Notes under the pieces: generated by a model
Told to the model about the DNA's origin: nothing
The model's database searches: none
What the model saw: only the letters and a program-made list of their open reading frames with translations
Part shown: positions 1-7,856 of the stretch, one piece after another
Position numbering within the stretch: the first letter of the stretch is position 1
How the letters are laid out: each line of letters opens with the position of its first letter
DNA from: an uncultured Clostridia bacterium
GTDB lineage: Bacteria > Bacillota > Clostridia > TANB77 > CAG-508
DNA length: 48,221 bases
Reading direction: 5' to 3'
NCBI GenBank assembly: GCA_944387405.1
Contig: CALXET010000010.1
Location: 1-48,221, forward strand
Program-made: the position numbers and the translations under genes

Positions 1-22
1 TTATTTCTTTAACTTTATCCAT
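1..22 (-). CDS. 5' end of an unidentified gene (partial)
   Basis: Only the first seven codons lie in the window (reads MDKVKEI). The ATG at 22-20 is preceded by a good Shine-Dalgarno (AGAAGGAG, complement of 31-38) at normal spacing. The gene runs off the left edge, so no function can be assigned. It lies directly downstream of the small secreted protein at 75-461 and is probably co-transcribed with it. If the frameshift proposed for that gene is corrected, the two genes are only 3 nt apart. Confidence 0.6.
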
Positions 23-74
23 TTTCTATTCTCCTTCTAAATTTATTGAACAAGCTGATTTTGACATTTCAAAA

Positions 75-461
75 TCAAATCTTATACTGTCCTGGTGATG
101 AATATCTCAGTCTTGTTTCAATTCCATTTCCACCAATAGTTTTTTCAGTAACGCTTCCGTTTGGAGAAGTGATTTCAACTGTATACTTATTACTCGACTT
201 GTAGTTATCTGTAACTGAAATATACATCACTGGATTTTGATATGTTGTTACAGCATAGAAAGAAGTTGGTATAGAAGCTTTAAAAGTCTTTGTAACAGTT
301 TCATTTAACCGAGGTTCCAGCACATTTTTGACATTAGACTCAGTCATTTCATTTGAGTTTGCTTCTTTTTCAACCGCAAAAACTGTTGTTGAAGAAACCA
401 TCATCGTCAAAGTCTGTATAAGTGCCATAAAGACACGTGTAAGGGTTGTCTTTTTTCTCAT
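75..461 (-). CDS. Small secreted protein of unknown function, probably frameshifted at its 3' end
   Basis: A 128-residue protein with a clear signal peptide (basic MRKKT start, hydrophobic stretch, cleavage likely after VFA near residue 29). The mature part is Ser/Thr-rich and looks beta-stranded, with a PNGS turn and a terminal SSPGQYKI; I do not recognise the family. The start ATG at 461-459 has AAAGGATAGG upstream. The chain stops abruptly inside what looks like a beta-strand. Dropping one T near 76-80 restores an open frame that continues for about 17 residues to a TAG at 28-26, just 3 nt before the next ATG. That arrangement is typical of coupled genes, so the present stop may be a mutation or a sequencing error. 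Expression is probably from the promoter at 553-581. Confidence 0.6.
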   Translation of the reverse strand: MRKKTTLTRVFMALIQTLTMMVSSTTVFAVEKEANSNEMTESNVKNVLEPRLNETVTKTFKASIPTSFYAVTTYQNPVMYISVTDNYKSSNKYTVEITSPNGSVTEKTIGGNGIETRLRYSSPGQYKI

Positions 462-552
462 ATTGATTACCTATCCTTTCTCATGTGTCCCCCATCCTTT
501 TTTAGTCCTGCACAATACAAGTATATTGCTGTTGCTATACAGAACTAACAAT

Positions 553-581
553 ATCTTACAGTAGTTGTCATATTTTGTCAA
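553..581 (-). promoter_or_regulatory. Sigma-A-type promoter for the small secreted protein
   Basis: On the minus strand a perfect -35 TTGACA (581-576) is followed by a 17-bp spacer and a -10 TAAGAT (558-553). It sits about 90 nt upstream of the start codon of the gene at 75-461 and just downstream of the ftsH terminator. Confidence 0.6.
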
Positions 582-612
582 TATTTATATATACTAATAA
601 TTTACAAAACAA

Positions 613-646
613 AAAACTATCTTTAAGCTTTCCTAAAGATAGTTTT
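613..646 (-). terminator. Rho-independent terminator downstream of ftsH
   Basis: A 13-bp perfect stem (613-625 pairs with 634-646) with an 8-nt loop, followed on the minus strand by a T-rich tail (TTGTTTTG). It lies 36 nt past the ftsH stop codon. Confidence 0.85.
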
Positions 647-682
647 ATATTTTTTCTTTAATTATTTATATTTTCTTTTTTA

Positions 683-2494
683 TTAGCTATTAAAAATCTC
701 TTCAAATTCTTCTCCGTCGATTTTCTCTTTTTCTAATAAAACATTTGCAACAGCAGTTAATTTATCCATTTGCATTGTTAATATTTGTTCAGCTGTCTTA
801 TAAGCATGATCAATTATTCTTCTTACTTCTGAATCTATATCTGCAGAAGTTTGTTCACTATAGTTTCTTCCTTGAGCTATGTCTCTTCCTAAGAATATTT
901 CTTCTTGTCCTGAACCAAATGATATAGTTCCTAATTTTTCACTCATACCATATTTCATAACCATACTTCTTGCTATATCAGAAGCTCTTTCAATATCATT
1001 ACTAGCTCCAGTAGATATATCTCCTAAAACTAATTGTTCAGCAACTCTACCACCAAGTAATGATACAATTCTTTCTTCCATTTCTGTCTTTGACATAAAT
1101 GATTTATCCTCAGATGGTTTATACATTGTATAACCACCAGCCATTCCTCTTGGAATAATAGATATTTGATGTACTTGATCTTGTGTTGGTAAGAATTTAC
1201 TTACAACAGCATGACCAGCTTCATGGAAAGCTACTAATTTTTTCTCTTTGTCACTAATTACTTTTGTCTTCTTCTCTGGTCCCATTGTAACTTTAACCAT
1301 TGCATCTTCTATATCTTTCATTGTTATTTCTTTTTGATCTCTTCTAGCAGCAAGTAAAGCTGCTTCGTTTAAGATATTCTCTAAATCTGCACCTGCAAAT
1401 CCAGATGTATTTTTGGCAATTGTTCCTAAATCTACATCATCAGCTAATTTTTTCTTTCTAGCATGAACTTCTAATATTTGCTCTCTAGCTTTAACATCTG
1501 GTGTTCCAACTACTATTTGTCTATCAAATCTACCAGCTCTTAATAAGGCTTTATCTAGTACGTCAGGTCTATTTGTTGCAGCTAACACGATAACTCCTTC
1601 ATTTGCTGAGAAACCATCCATTTCAACTAATAATTGATTTAATGTTTGTTCTCTTTCATCATGTCCTCCACCAAGGCCAGCACCTCTTTGACGTCCTACT
1701 GCATCTATTTCATCTATAAATATAATACATGGAGCATTCTTCTTTGCTTGATCAAATAAATCTCTTACTCTTGAAGCACCAACTCCGACAAACATTTCAA
1801 CGAAATCTGAACCACTTATAATAAAGAATGGAACTCCCGCTTCTCCAGCAACAGCTTTAGCAAGTAAAGTTTTACCAGTACCAGGATGTCCTACAAGTAA
1901 AACACCTTTTGGAATCCTTGCTCCCATATCTGTATATTTCTTTGGATTTTTTAAGAATTCAACAATCTCTTCTAATTCTTCTTTTTCTTCATCTACACCA
2001 GCTACATCAGCAAAAGTAATTTTATTTTTATCTGCTGGAGTCATCATTCTAGCCTTACTTTTACCAAATGACATTGTTTTATTTCCACTTTGAGATCCTG
2101 GATTCATAAATAGCATCCATGCGAAGAAAATAAATATCATTAATAATATAGTTGGTCCAAAAGTCTCAAGAACTGCTACAAATTGTGATTTCTCTGTTTG
2201 AGTTAATTCTATTTCCCCACTTGTTAACTTATCTGTTGTACGATCAATAAAATTATCAAGGCTTGGAATCATTACATTTTTTTCTCCAGCATTGTCACCT
2301 TCTTTAATCGTAACTAAAGCACTCTTCCCATCATCTGAAATTGTAACTTTTTCTACATTTTTATTTTCAATTTCTTGTAATAACTTTGAATAGCTTAGTT
2401 GTTTATTAACTGAATTACTTATTGCAGATAAAACCAATAAAAACACGCATAATAAAATCAACCATAGTGCTATTTTTTTAATTCCGCTTTTCAA
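683..2494 (-). CDS. ftsH: ATP-dependent zinc metalloprotease FtsH
   Basis: Membrane-bound AAA+ protease that degrades misfolded membrane and short-lived regulatory proteins. Visible: two N-terminal membrane helices (about 8-28 and 113-131) flanking an extracytoplasmic domain, Walker A around 204, Walker B FIDEID around 261, the second region of homology ending RAGRFDR, and the zinc site HEAGH around 426 with the downstream ASNDIERA segment. Length of about 603 residues is normal. Oddity: Walker A reads GHPGTGKT where the family nearly always has GPPGTGKT, and RAGRFDR replaces RPGRFDR. Start choice: two in-frame TTG codons follow AAGGAGGA (2509-2502). The first (2500) is only about 1 nt from it; the second (2494) has ideal spacing and is chosen. 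Own promoter at 2565-2593 and own terminator, so it appears monocistronic. Confidence 0.97.
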   Translation of the reverse strand: MKSGIKKIALWLILLCVFLLVLSAISNSVNKQLSYSKLLQEIENKNVEKVTISDDGKSALVTIKEGDNAGEKNVMIPSLDNFIDRTTDKLTSGEIELTQTEKSQFVAVLETFGPTILLMIFIFFAWMLFMNPGSQSGNKTMSFGKSKARMMTPADKNKITFADVAGVDEEKEELEEIVEFLKNPKKYTDMGARIPKGVLLVGHPGTGKTLLAKAVAGEAGVPFFIISGSDFVEMFVGVGASRVRDLFDQAKKNAPCIIFIDEIDAVGRQRGAGLGGGHDEREQTLNQLLVEMDGFSANEGVIVLAATNRPDVLDKALLRAGRFDRQIVVGTPDVKAREQILEVHARKKKLADDVDLGTIAKNTSGFAGADLENILNEAALLAARRDQKEITMKDIEDAMVKVTMGPEKKTKVISDKEKKLVAFHEAGHAVVSKFLPTQDQVHQISIIPRGMAGGYTMYKPSEDKSFMSKTEMEERIVSLLGGRVAEQLVLGDISTGASNDIERASDIARSMVMKYGMSEKLGTISFGSGQEEIFLGRDIAQGRNYSEQTSADIDSEVRRIIDHAYKTAEQILTMQMDKLTAVANVLLEKEKIDGEEFEEIFNS

Positions 2495-2564
2495 ATTCAA
2501 ATCCTCCTTAATATATATATTCTAAAATTATATTTATAGAATATCTACTTTTTTTCTAGTTTAA

Positions 2565-2593
2565 AATATAGCATATGTATTTTTTTATTTCAA
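2565..2593 (-). promoter_or_regulatory. ftsH: Promoter for ftsH
   Basis: Minus-strand TTGAAA (2593-2588), 17-bp spacer, TATATT (2570-2565), about 65 nt upstream of the chosen TTG start of ftsH. Confidence 0.55.
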
Positions 2594-2698
2594 TACCTTT
2601 TTACAAATGAAATCTCCTTGTAATAAAGGATACTGTAAGTCCTTACGGAAAGTATATTAGATAAAATATTTCTTTTTTATTACTTAAAATCTATATAA

Positions 2699-2733
2699 AA
2701 AATATCACTAAGATTGTAGCTTAATGATATTTT
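2699..2733 (-). terminator. Rho-independent terminator downstream of tilS (end of the gdpP-rplI-dnaB-tilS operon)
   Basis: A 14-bp stem (2699-2712 with 2720-2733, one G-U pair) with a 7-nt loop, followed on the minus strand by a T-run (TTTTTTATATAG). It is about 30 nt past the tilS stop. Confidence 0.85.
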
Positions 2734-2763
2734 CTATATTTTTATCTTTTAACTCTTACTTCC

Positions 2764-3747
2764 CTAATAATTCTTTTCAAAATATAATTGTTTATTCTTA
2801 AGACTAACTTTTATATTCTTTTTCGGTGTTAAATACTTATTTCCGATATTATTCGAACATAATTTAATTATATCTTCTACATGTATTTTTTCTATTCCCA
2901 TTGTACTTCCAATTAATTTATTTATTACATAAAAAACTAGCTTTTTTCTTATAATCAAATCCAAATCATTAAACTCTTTGCGATTTAATTTGATATATTC
3001 ATTTGTTTCTTCAATTACTAATTTTTTATACTCGTTTTCTACAATTTTGTTAAAATACTTCTCCTCATCTTGTACAATATCCGATAATCTAGAAACTGTA
3101 TTAACTATATTCGGATTAAATTCTTTTTTTATATAAGGTATAATTACATTTCTTATCTTATTCCTATTATAAATATTTTCAAAATTTGATTCATCAATTC
3201 TAGGATTTAAATTGAATTCATCGCAATATCTTTCTATATTTTCTCTTTCGATTTCTAGTAATGGTCTAATATAAATTCCGTTTTTTGGTTCTATTCCTAT
3301 TAATCCGTAAGTGCCTGTACCTCTTATTAAATTTAAAAATATAGTTTCTACTTTATCATTTTTATTATGAGCAATCGCAATTTTATTTGAAGAAGTCATC
3401 TCCTTAACTTCATTAAAGAACTCATATCTTGCTTTTCTTCCAGCTTCCTCTGTTCCTATTCTATCTTTTTTGGATAATTCATGTACATCTACTTTTTTTA
3501 CAAAAAAATTTAAATTATTTTTTTGGCAAAAATCTTTTACATATTCCTCATCTAAAATAGCATTTTCTCTTATCATATGATTTACATGTGCAACATTTAA
3601 TTCTAGATTATATTCTTTCCTTAATGTAAGTAAAATATGTAATAAACACATAGAATCAGGACCACCAGAAACAGCAACAACAATTTTATCATTTTTGCTT
3701 ATTAAATTATATTTTTTTATTGTTTCTAAAACTTTTTCTTTTACCAT
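2764..3747 (-). CDS. tilS: tRNA(Ile)-lysidine synthase TilS, short form
   Basis: Attaches lysine to the wobble C34 of tRNA-Ile(CAU), using ATP, so that it reads AUA codons; cytoplasmic. The PP-loop motif SGGPDS is at residues 27-32, followed by the family block HVNHMIRENAILDEEYV and a GTGTYGLIG segment. At 327 residues it is clearly shorter than the 430-470 residues usual in E. coli and Bacillus. It seems to end after the second domain and to lack the C-terminal TilS_C domain, as in compact homologues such as the Aquifex enzyme. The start ATG lies 8 nt after the dnaB stop, with AGGAAGA overlapping the dnaB end, so it is translationally coupled and last in the operon. The neighbour ftsH is common, but the hpt gene often found between them is absent. 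Confidence 0.93.
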   Translation of the reverse strand: MVKEKVLETIKKYNLISKNDKIVVAVSGGPDSMCLLHILLTLRKEYNLELNVAHVNHMIRENAILDEEYVKDFCQKNNLNFFVKKVDVHELSKKDRIGTEEAGRKARYEFFNEVKEMTSSNKIAIAHNKNDKVETIFLNLIRGTGTYGLIGIEPKNGIYIRPLLEIERENIERYCDEFNLNPRIDESNFENIYNRNKIRNVIIPYIKKEFNPNIVNTVSRLSDIVQDEEKYFNKIVENEYKKLVIEETNEYIKLNRKEFNDLDLIIRKKLVFYVINKLIGSTMGIEKIHVEDIIKLCSNNIGNKYLTPKKNIKVSLKNKQLYFEKNY

Positions 3748-3755
3748 ATATCTTC

Positions 3756-5090
3756 CTATTCTCTATATTTTTCTAAGTTTGCAAACTTTGTATAATTTCC
3801 AAGCCATGCTAGTTCAACAGTACCTGTTGAACCACCTCTATGTTTAGCAAGTATAATCTCTGCAACATTTTTCTTCTCACTATTTTCATTATAATAATCA
3901 TCCCTATATAAAAACACTACGATATCAGCATCTTGCTCTATTGCTCCAGATTCTCTTAAATCTGAAAGCATTGGTCTATGATCATCTTTTCTTTGCTCTG
4001 CAGCTCTTGAAAGTTGTGATAAAGCTATTACCGGAACATCTAATTCTTTTGCTAAAATTTTTAAAGACCTACTAATTTCAGAGATTTCTTGCTCACGGCT
4101 ATTGTTCTTTTTTCCACTAGCTTGCACAAGTTGAAGATAATCTATCACTACCAAACCTATATTTTTTTCTAATTTCATTTTTCTACATTTTGCTCTAATT
4201 TCCATTATAGAAATACCTGGTGTGTCATCTATATAAATTGGTGCTTCTGCTAGTCTTCCAGATGCATTAGCAAGTTTAATCCAATCTTCATCTTCTATTT
4301 TACCAGTTCTTATTTTATTACTGTCTACCATTGCTTCACTACAAATAATTCTATTTGCTACTTGCTCTTTTGACATCTCTAAGTTAAATATTATGACAGG
4401 TACATTACTTTGAACTGCTACATTTGTAGCTATGTTTATAGCAAAAGCTGATTTACCCATAGCAGGTCTTGCAGCAACAATAATTAAATCTGAATTATGA
4501 AGTCCAGATGTTTTATAATCTAAATCTGTAAATCCTGTTGGGATTCCAGACAAAGCACCTTTTTGATTATATAGTTTTTCTAGTTCAGCAAAAGTACCAA
4601 CTAAAACATCCTTTATAGAATTATATCCTTTTTGGCTTTTTCTTTGCATTACATCAAATATCTTTTTTTCTGCAACATTCATTATATCTTCTACATCTTC
4701 TGTTTGGTCATAACCAACGGCAATAATATCATTAGCTGTTTTTATAAGATTTCTAAGCAATGATTTTTCTTCTACAATCTTTATATATTTCTCAACATTT
4801 GTTGTTGTTGGTACTTTTTCTGGAAGCATTACTAAATATTCAAGACCGCCTACTTGTTCAAACTTTCCATTTGAAACAAGTTCTGATTTTACGGTAATAA
4901 TATCTATAGGCTCTGATCTACTATATAGGCTCATCATTGCTTCAAATATTGCTTTATTATCGTCTCTATAAAAATCTTCATCTCTTAACACTTCCATAGC
5001 AGACATGACAGCATCTTTATCTGTAAGCATACTTCCTAAAATAGCTTGTTCTGCCTCTATATCATGTGGTGGGATTTTACCAAGTTCCAT
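3756..5090 (-). CDS. dnaB: Replicative DNA helicase DnaB (DnaC in Bacillus naming)
   Basis: Hexameric 5'-3' helicase that unwinds the replication fork and loads DnaG primase. The N-terminal helical domain begins with the typical PPHDIEAEQAILGSML. The RecA-like domain has Walker A ARPAMGKS at 207-214 and Walker B VVIDYLQL near 314-321. The C-terminal arginine-finger and DNA-binding region (SQLSRAAEQR, SDLRESGAIEQDAD) is intact. The 444-residue length is normal and no intein is present. ATG start with AAAGGAAAG upstream. It follows rplI across a 125-nt gap containing a hairpin, and overlaps the tilS ribosome binding site. The order gdpP-rplI-dnaB is conserved in Firmicutes. Confidence 0.97.
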   Translation of the reverse strand: MELGKIPPHDIEAEQAILGSMLTDKDAVMSAMEVLRDEDFYRDDNKAIFEAMMSLYSRSEPIDIITVKSELVSNGKFEQVGGLEYLVMLPEKVPTTTNVEKYIKIVEEKSLLRNLIKTANDIIAVGYDQTEDVEDIMNVAEKKIFDVMQRKSQKGYNSIKDVLVGTFAELEKLYNQKGALSGIPTGFTDLDYKTSGLHNSDLIIVAARPAMGKSAFAINIATNVAVQSNVPVIIFNLEMSKEQVANRIICSEAMVDSNKIRTGKIEDEDWIKLANASGRLAEAPIYIDDTPGISIMEIRAKCRKMKLEKNIGLVVIDYLQLVQASGKKNNSREQEISEISRSLKILAKELDVPVIALSQLSRAAEQRKDDHRPMLSDLRESGAIEQDADIVVFLYRDDYYNENSEKKNVAEIILAKHRGGSTGTVELAWLGNYTKFANLEKYRE

Positions 5091-5133
5091 ATATTTTCAC
5101 TTTCCTTTATTCTTACATTTCCTATATATTATC

Positions 5134-5161
5134 AAAAGGTAGACTTAATTGTCTACCTTTT
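5134..5161 (-). terminator. Hairpin between rplI and dnaB (possible attenuator)
   Basis: An 11-bp perfect stem AAAAGGTAGAC / GTCTACCTTTT with a 6-nt loop. On the minus (genic) strand it ends CTTTTGATAAT, a poor T-tail, so it may only reduce read-through from rplI into dnaB or stabilise the mRNA end. The strong T-tail is on the plus strand, where no gene is upstream. Confidence 0.5.
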
Positions 5162-5215
5162 TATTTTTCATTTATCTTATGTTTTAATTATATTTTCTTA
5201 ATTTTATTATATATT

Positions 5216-5659
5216 TTAAGCTACAACATTTAATTTTAATTTTGCAACTATTCCTTCAAATAATTTTATATCTATTACAAAACTTCCTAGAGTTTTTATA
5301 GTCTCATTTAACATTATTTTCTTTTTATCTACTTCAATAACATATTCATTCTTTAGAGCTTCTGCTATTTCTTTAGCTGTAACACCTCCAAATATCTTTC
5401 CATTTTCTCCAGCTTTAACAACCATAGTTAAAGTTATAGAATTAATTTTTTTTGCTATATCTTCTGCTAATTTTCTTTCTGTTTCCTTTTTGAAAGCTTT
5501 TGAATCATTCTTAGATTTTAATTTAGCTAAATTTTCATTATTTGCCTCCACTGCTAAATTTTTAGGAAATAAATAATTTCTTGCATATCCATCACTAGCA
5601 TTAATAATTTCATCTTTCTTGCCAACACCTTTAATATCTGCTTTTAATATAACCTTCAT
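5216..5659 (-). CDS. rplI: 50S ribosomal protein bL9
   Basis: Large-subunit protein that binds 23S rRNA near the L1 stalk and helps reading-frame maintenance. MKVILKADIKGVGKKDEI followed by DGYARNYLFPKNLA is the diagnostic N-terminal bL9 domain, followed by the long connecting helix and the C-terminal domain; 147 residues is the normal size. The frame is open further upstream, but the ATG at 5659 has a strong AAAGGAGGA at correct spacing and matches the family start. A longer reading would overlap gdpP. Sits 19 nt downstream of gdpP in the same operon. Confidence 0.97.
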   Translation of the reverse strand: MKVILKADIKGVGKKDEIINASDGYARNYLFPKNLAVEANNENLAKLKSKNDSKAFKKETERKLAEDIAKKINSITLTMVVKAGENGKIFGGVTAKEIAEALKNEYVIEVDKKKIMLNETIKTLGSFVIDIKLFEGIVAKLKLNVVA

Positions 5660-5678
5660 ATATTTCCTCCTTTTAATT

Positions 5679-7691
5679 TTATTCCACAGTTTCTGAGAAG
5701 TATTCATTTATTCTATTAATAAGCTCATCTTTCGCCTCCTCAATTGTTACACCTTCCAGTTGAGCTCCAGCAAGAGTAATATGTCCTCCTCCGCCAAGTT
5801 TTTCTAGAATAATTTGTACATTTATATTTCCTATACTTCTGCCACTTATACAAATCTTATCTCCCGTATTTCCTATTACGAAAGAAGCAGTTATATCACT
5901 AATAGTTAAAAGCTCGTCTGCAGCTTTAGCACAAATTACACTTGCATCTTTATCTACTTTATCATAAATAGAAATACCAATAGATCCTTCTATTACCTCT
6001 GCATTTTTCACTATATCTGCAATTAAATTATAACTTTCTAAATCACTCTGGAACCATTTTTTAACTTTAATGATATCTACACCAAATTTTCTCAAATATG
6101 CTGCAACTTCAAAAGTTCTAACACCAGTTTTAAATGTGAAGTTCTTTGTGTCAACCATAATTCCACCATATAAAGCTTCGATTTCTATATCTGTTAGTTT
6201 AACATCTACATCTGTATATTGAATTATCTCTGTTACAAGCTCTGCAGCAGATGATGCATACACTTCATGTAAACTTAAAGAAACGTTTTCAATGAAATCT
6301 GTACTCTTTCTATGATGATCTATTACAACTATTTTTGTTGTCTTATTTAATAATTCAGGAACTTGTACAAGTGACTTTTTATGTGTATCTACTACTATTA
6401 ATAAAGTATTTTCTTTTACCTTTAATAAAGATTCTTTTTCATCTATTATAACATCTTTATATTCATCAGCACTTTTTAAAGTATCAACGAATTTTCCAAG
6501 AGATGCGCCAAAAACATCACTTACTACATATGCATCTTTTCCTATAGTTTTAGCAAGTCTATATAATCCCAGACTAGATCCTAATGAGTCTATATCTCCA
6601 TTTTTATGTCCCATAATAACTACATTATCAGAGTCTTTTATTAATTCTTCTAATGTATGAGCTACAATTCTAGCTTTAACTTTTGTTCGTTTTTCGACTT
6701 CAAGTGTTGTACCACCATAAAATTTATATTTACCATCTTTTCTAATTATTGCCTGATCTCCGCCACGGCCTAATACTATATCAAGTCCAGCCATAGCAGA
6801 CTTATATCTCTCGTAATAATTATCACCTTCATTTGATATTGCAATACTTAATGTAATAGGCGTTCTAGAATCAATTTCTTTTACTAAATCTAATATACGA
6901 ACTTTATTTTTCTCTATTTCTGATAAATATTTCTGTTCAAAAATATATATAAATAAGTCTCTATCAGATTTTACTATAACTCCACCTGTAGATGAGGCCC
7001 AATCATAAATTGCTTTTTCTACTGTTGCAATTACTTGTAATTTTTCCTCTGGTAATAATCTTTGTATTATCTCTTCGTAATTATCTATCATTGCAACACC
7101 TATACAAACTTTCTCATTTGTATATTTATCAAAAAGCTCATTATATTTTGTATCATCTATGAAATATAAAGATAATACATATTCTTTTCTTCTTCTTTTA
7201 TCTCTTTTCCTACTTGCTGAATATTCACAAAAAATTTTATATACTTTGTTCTCAATTGTGATTTGCTTAATTATTTCTTTTTTGTCTTTGTTTTCTATTT
7301 CTAGCTTTATTTCTTTTATTATGCTTTCTAAATATGTATTAATATCAATATCATCATTTAAATTAGAAAACTCTTTAATGAATCTTGGGCTTTTAAAAAT
7401 AACATTTCCATCAGTTTCAATAACTATTAAAGGTATTGGTGATTTATTTAAGTAATTTCTTACAGCAAAATTCATCCCTATAGCAACTTCTTCTATATGA
7501 GACTCTATTTCAGACTTTTTCTTTGAATTTACCCAAAGAGTATAAAGTACAACAGCTATATAAAATATAATTGCTGGTAAAATCAAATCATTATCAGTCA
7601 TACAAATTTTAATAAGCAATAATGCTATTAGAAATAAATATAATTTTGCTCTTGAAACTAATTTATTTATTAATTTATTATCATTATTCAT
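5679..7691 (-). CDS. gdpP: Cyclic-di-AMP phosphodiesterase GdpP (YybT family)
   Basis: Hydrolyses c-di-AMP to 5'-pApA, controlling the second messenger that governs potassium and osmolyte balance and cell-wall stress. Architecture visible: two N-terminal membrane helices (about 18-31 and 36-54), a PAS-like segment (about 75-180), a degenerate GGDEF domain (about 190-325), then the DHH phosphoesterase core with GHKNGDIDSLG at 361-371 and VIDHH at 456-460. The DHHA1 domain with GGGGHITLAGAQ is near the C-terminus. At 670 residues it matches the Bacillus protein (659). ATG start with AGGGGAATAG upstream. First gene of the gdpP-rplI-dnaB-tilS operon, driven by the strong promoter at 7714-7742. 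Confidence 0.95.
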   Translation of the reverse strand: MNNDNKLINKLVSRAKLYLFLIALLLIKICMTDNDLILPAIIFYIAVVLYTLWVNSKKKSEIESHIEEVAIGMNFAVRNYLNKSPIPLIVIETDGNVIFKSPRFIKEFSNLNDDIDINTYLESIIKEIKLEIENKDKKEIIKQITIENKVYKIFCEYSASRKRDKRRRKEYVLSLYFIDDTKYNELFDKYTNEKVCIGVAMIDNYEEIIQRLLPEEKLQVIATVEKAIYDWASSTGGVIVKSDRDLFIYIFEQKYLSEIEKNKVRILDLVKEIDSRTPITLSIAISNEGDNYYERYKSAMAGLDIVLGRGGDQAIIRKDGKYKFYGGTTLEVEKRTKVKARIVAHTLEELIKDSDNVVIMGHKNGDIDSLGSSLGLYRLAKTIGKDAYVVSDVFGASLGKFVDTLKSADEYKDVIIDEKESLLKVKENTLLIVVDTHKKSLVQVPELLNKTTKIVVIDHHRKSTDFIENVSLSLHEVYASSAAELVTEIIQYTDVDVKLTDIEIEALYGGIMVDTKNFTFKTGVRTFEVAAYLRKFGVDIIKVKKWFQSDLESYNLIADIVKNAEVIEGSIGISIYDKVDKDASVICAKAADELLTISDITASFVIGNTGDKICISGRSIGNINVQIILEKLGGGGHITLAGAQLEGVTIEEAKDELINRINEYFSETVE

Positions 7692-7713
7692 AATCTATTC
7701 CCCTAACATGTTA

Positions 7714-7742
7714 ATTTTACTGCATTTTTGCGTTTTTGTCAA
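7714..7742 (-). promoter_or_regulatory. Strong sigma-A promoter of the gdpP-rplI-dnaB-tilS operon
   Basis: Minus strand TTGACA (7742-7737), exact 17-bp spacer, TAAAAT (7719-7714), about 20 nt upstream of the gdpP start codon, giving a very short 5' leader. Confidence 0.75.
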
Positions 7743-7818
7743 ATTAGGAGTTTGGCTTAATTTTATTATTTTATACTCCCTCTAAAAAATTTTAATTATA
7801 ATATCATAACAAAATATC

Positions 7819-7848
7819 AAAATGAGAGTATCCTAATACTCCCATTTT
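7819..7848 (-). terminator. Rho-independent terminator downstream of the large C1A protease gene
   Basis: Stem of 13 bp with one mismatch (7819-7831 with 7836-7848), tight 4-nt loop, followed on the minus strand by a T-rich stretch (TTTTGATATTTTG). Starts 9 nt after the stop codon. Confidence 0.8.
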
Positions 7849-7856
7849 GTTTTATA

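Noticed and set aside
2615..2644. Two mutually exclusive 5-bp hairpins (TCCTT/AAGGA/TCCTT) upstream of ftsH, considered as a riboswitch-like element
   Set aside because: The stems are very short, lie upstream of the predicted ftsH promoter and downstream of the tilS terminator, and so are probably not transcribed as a leader.
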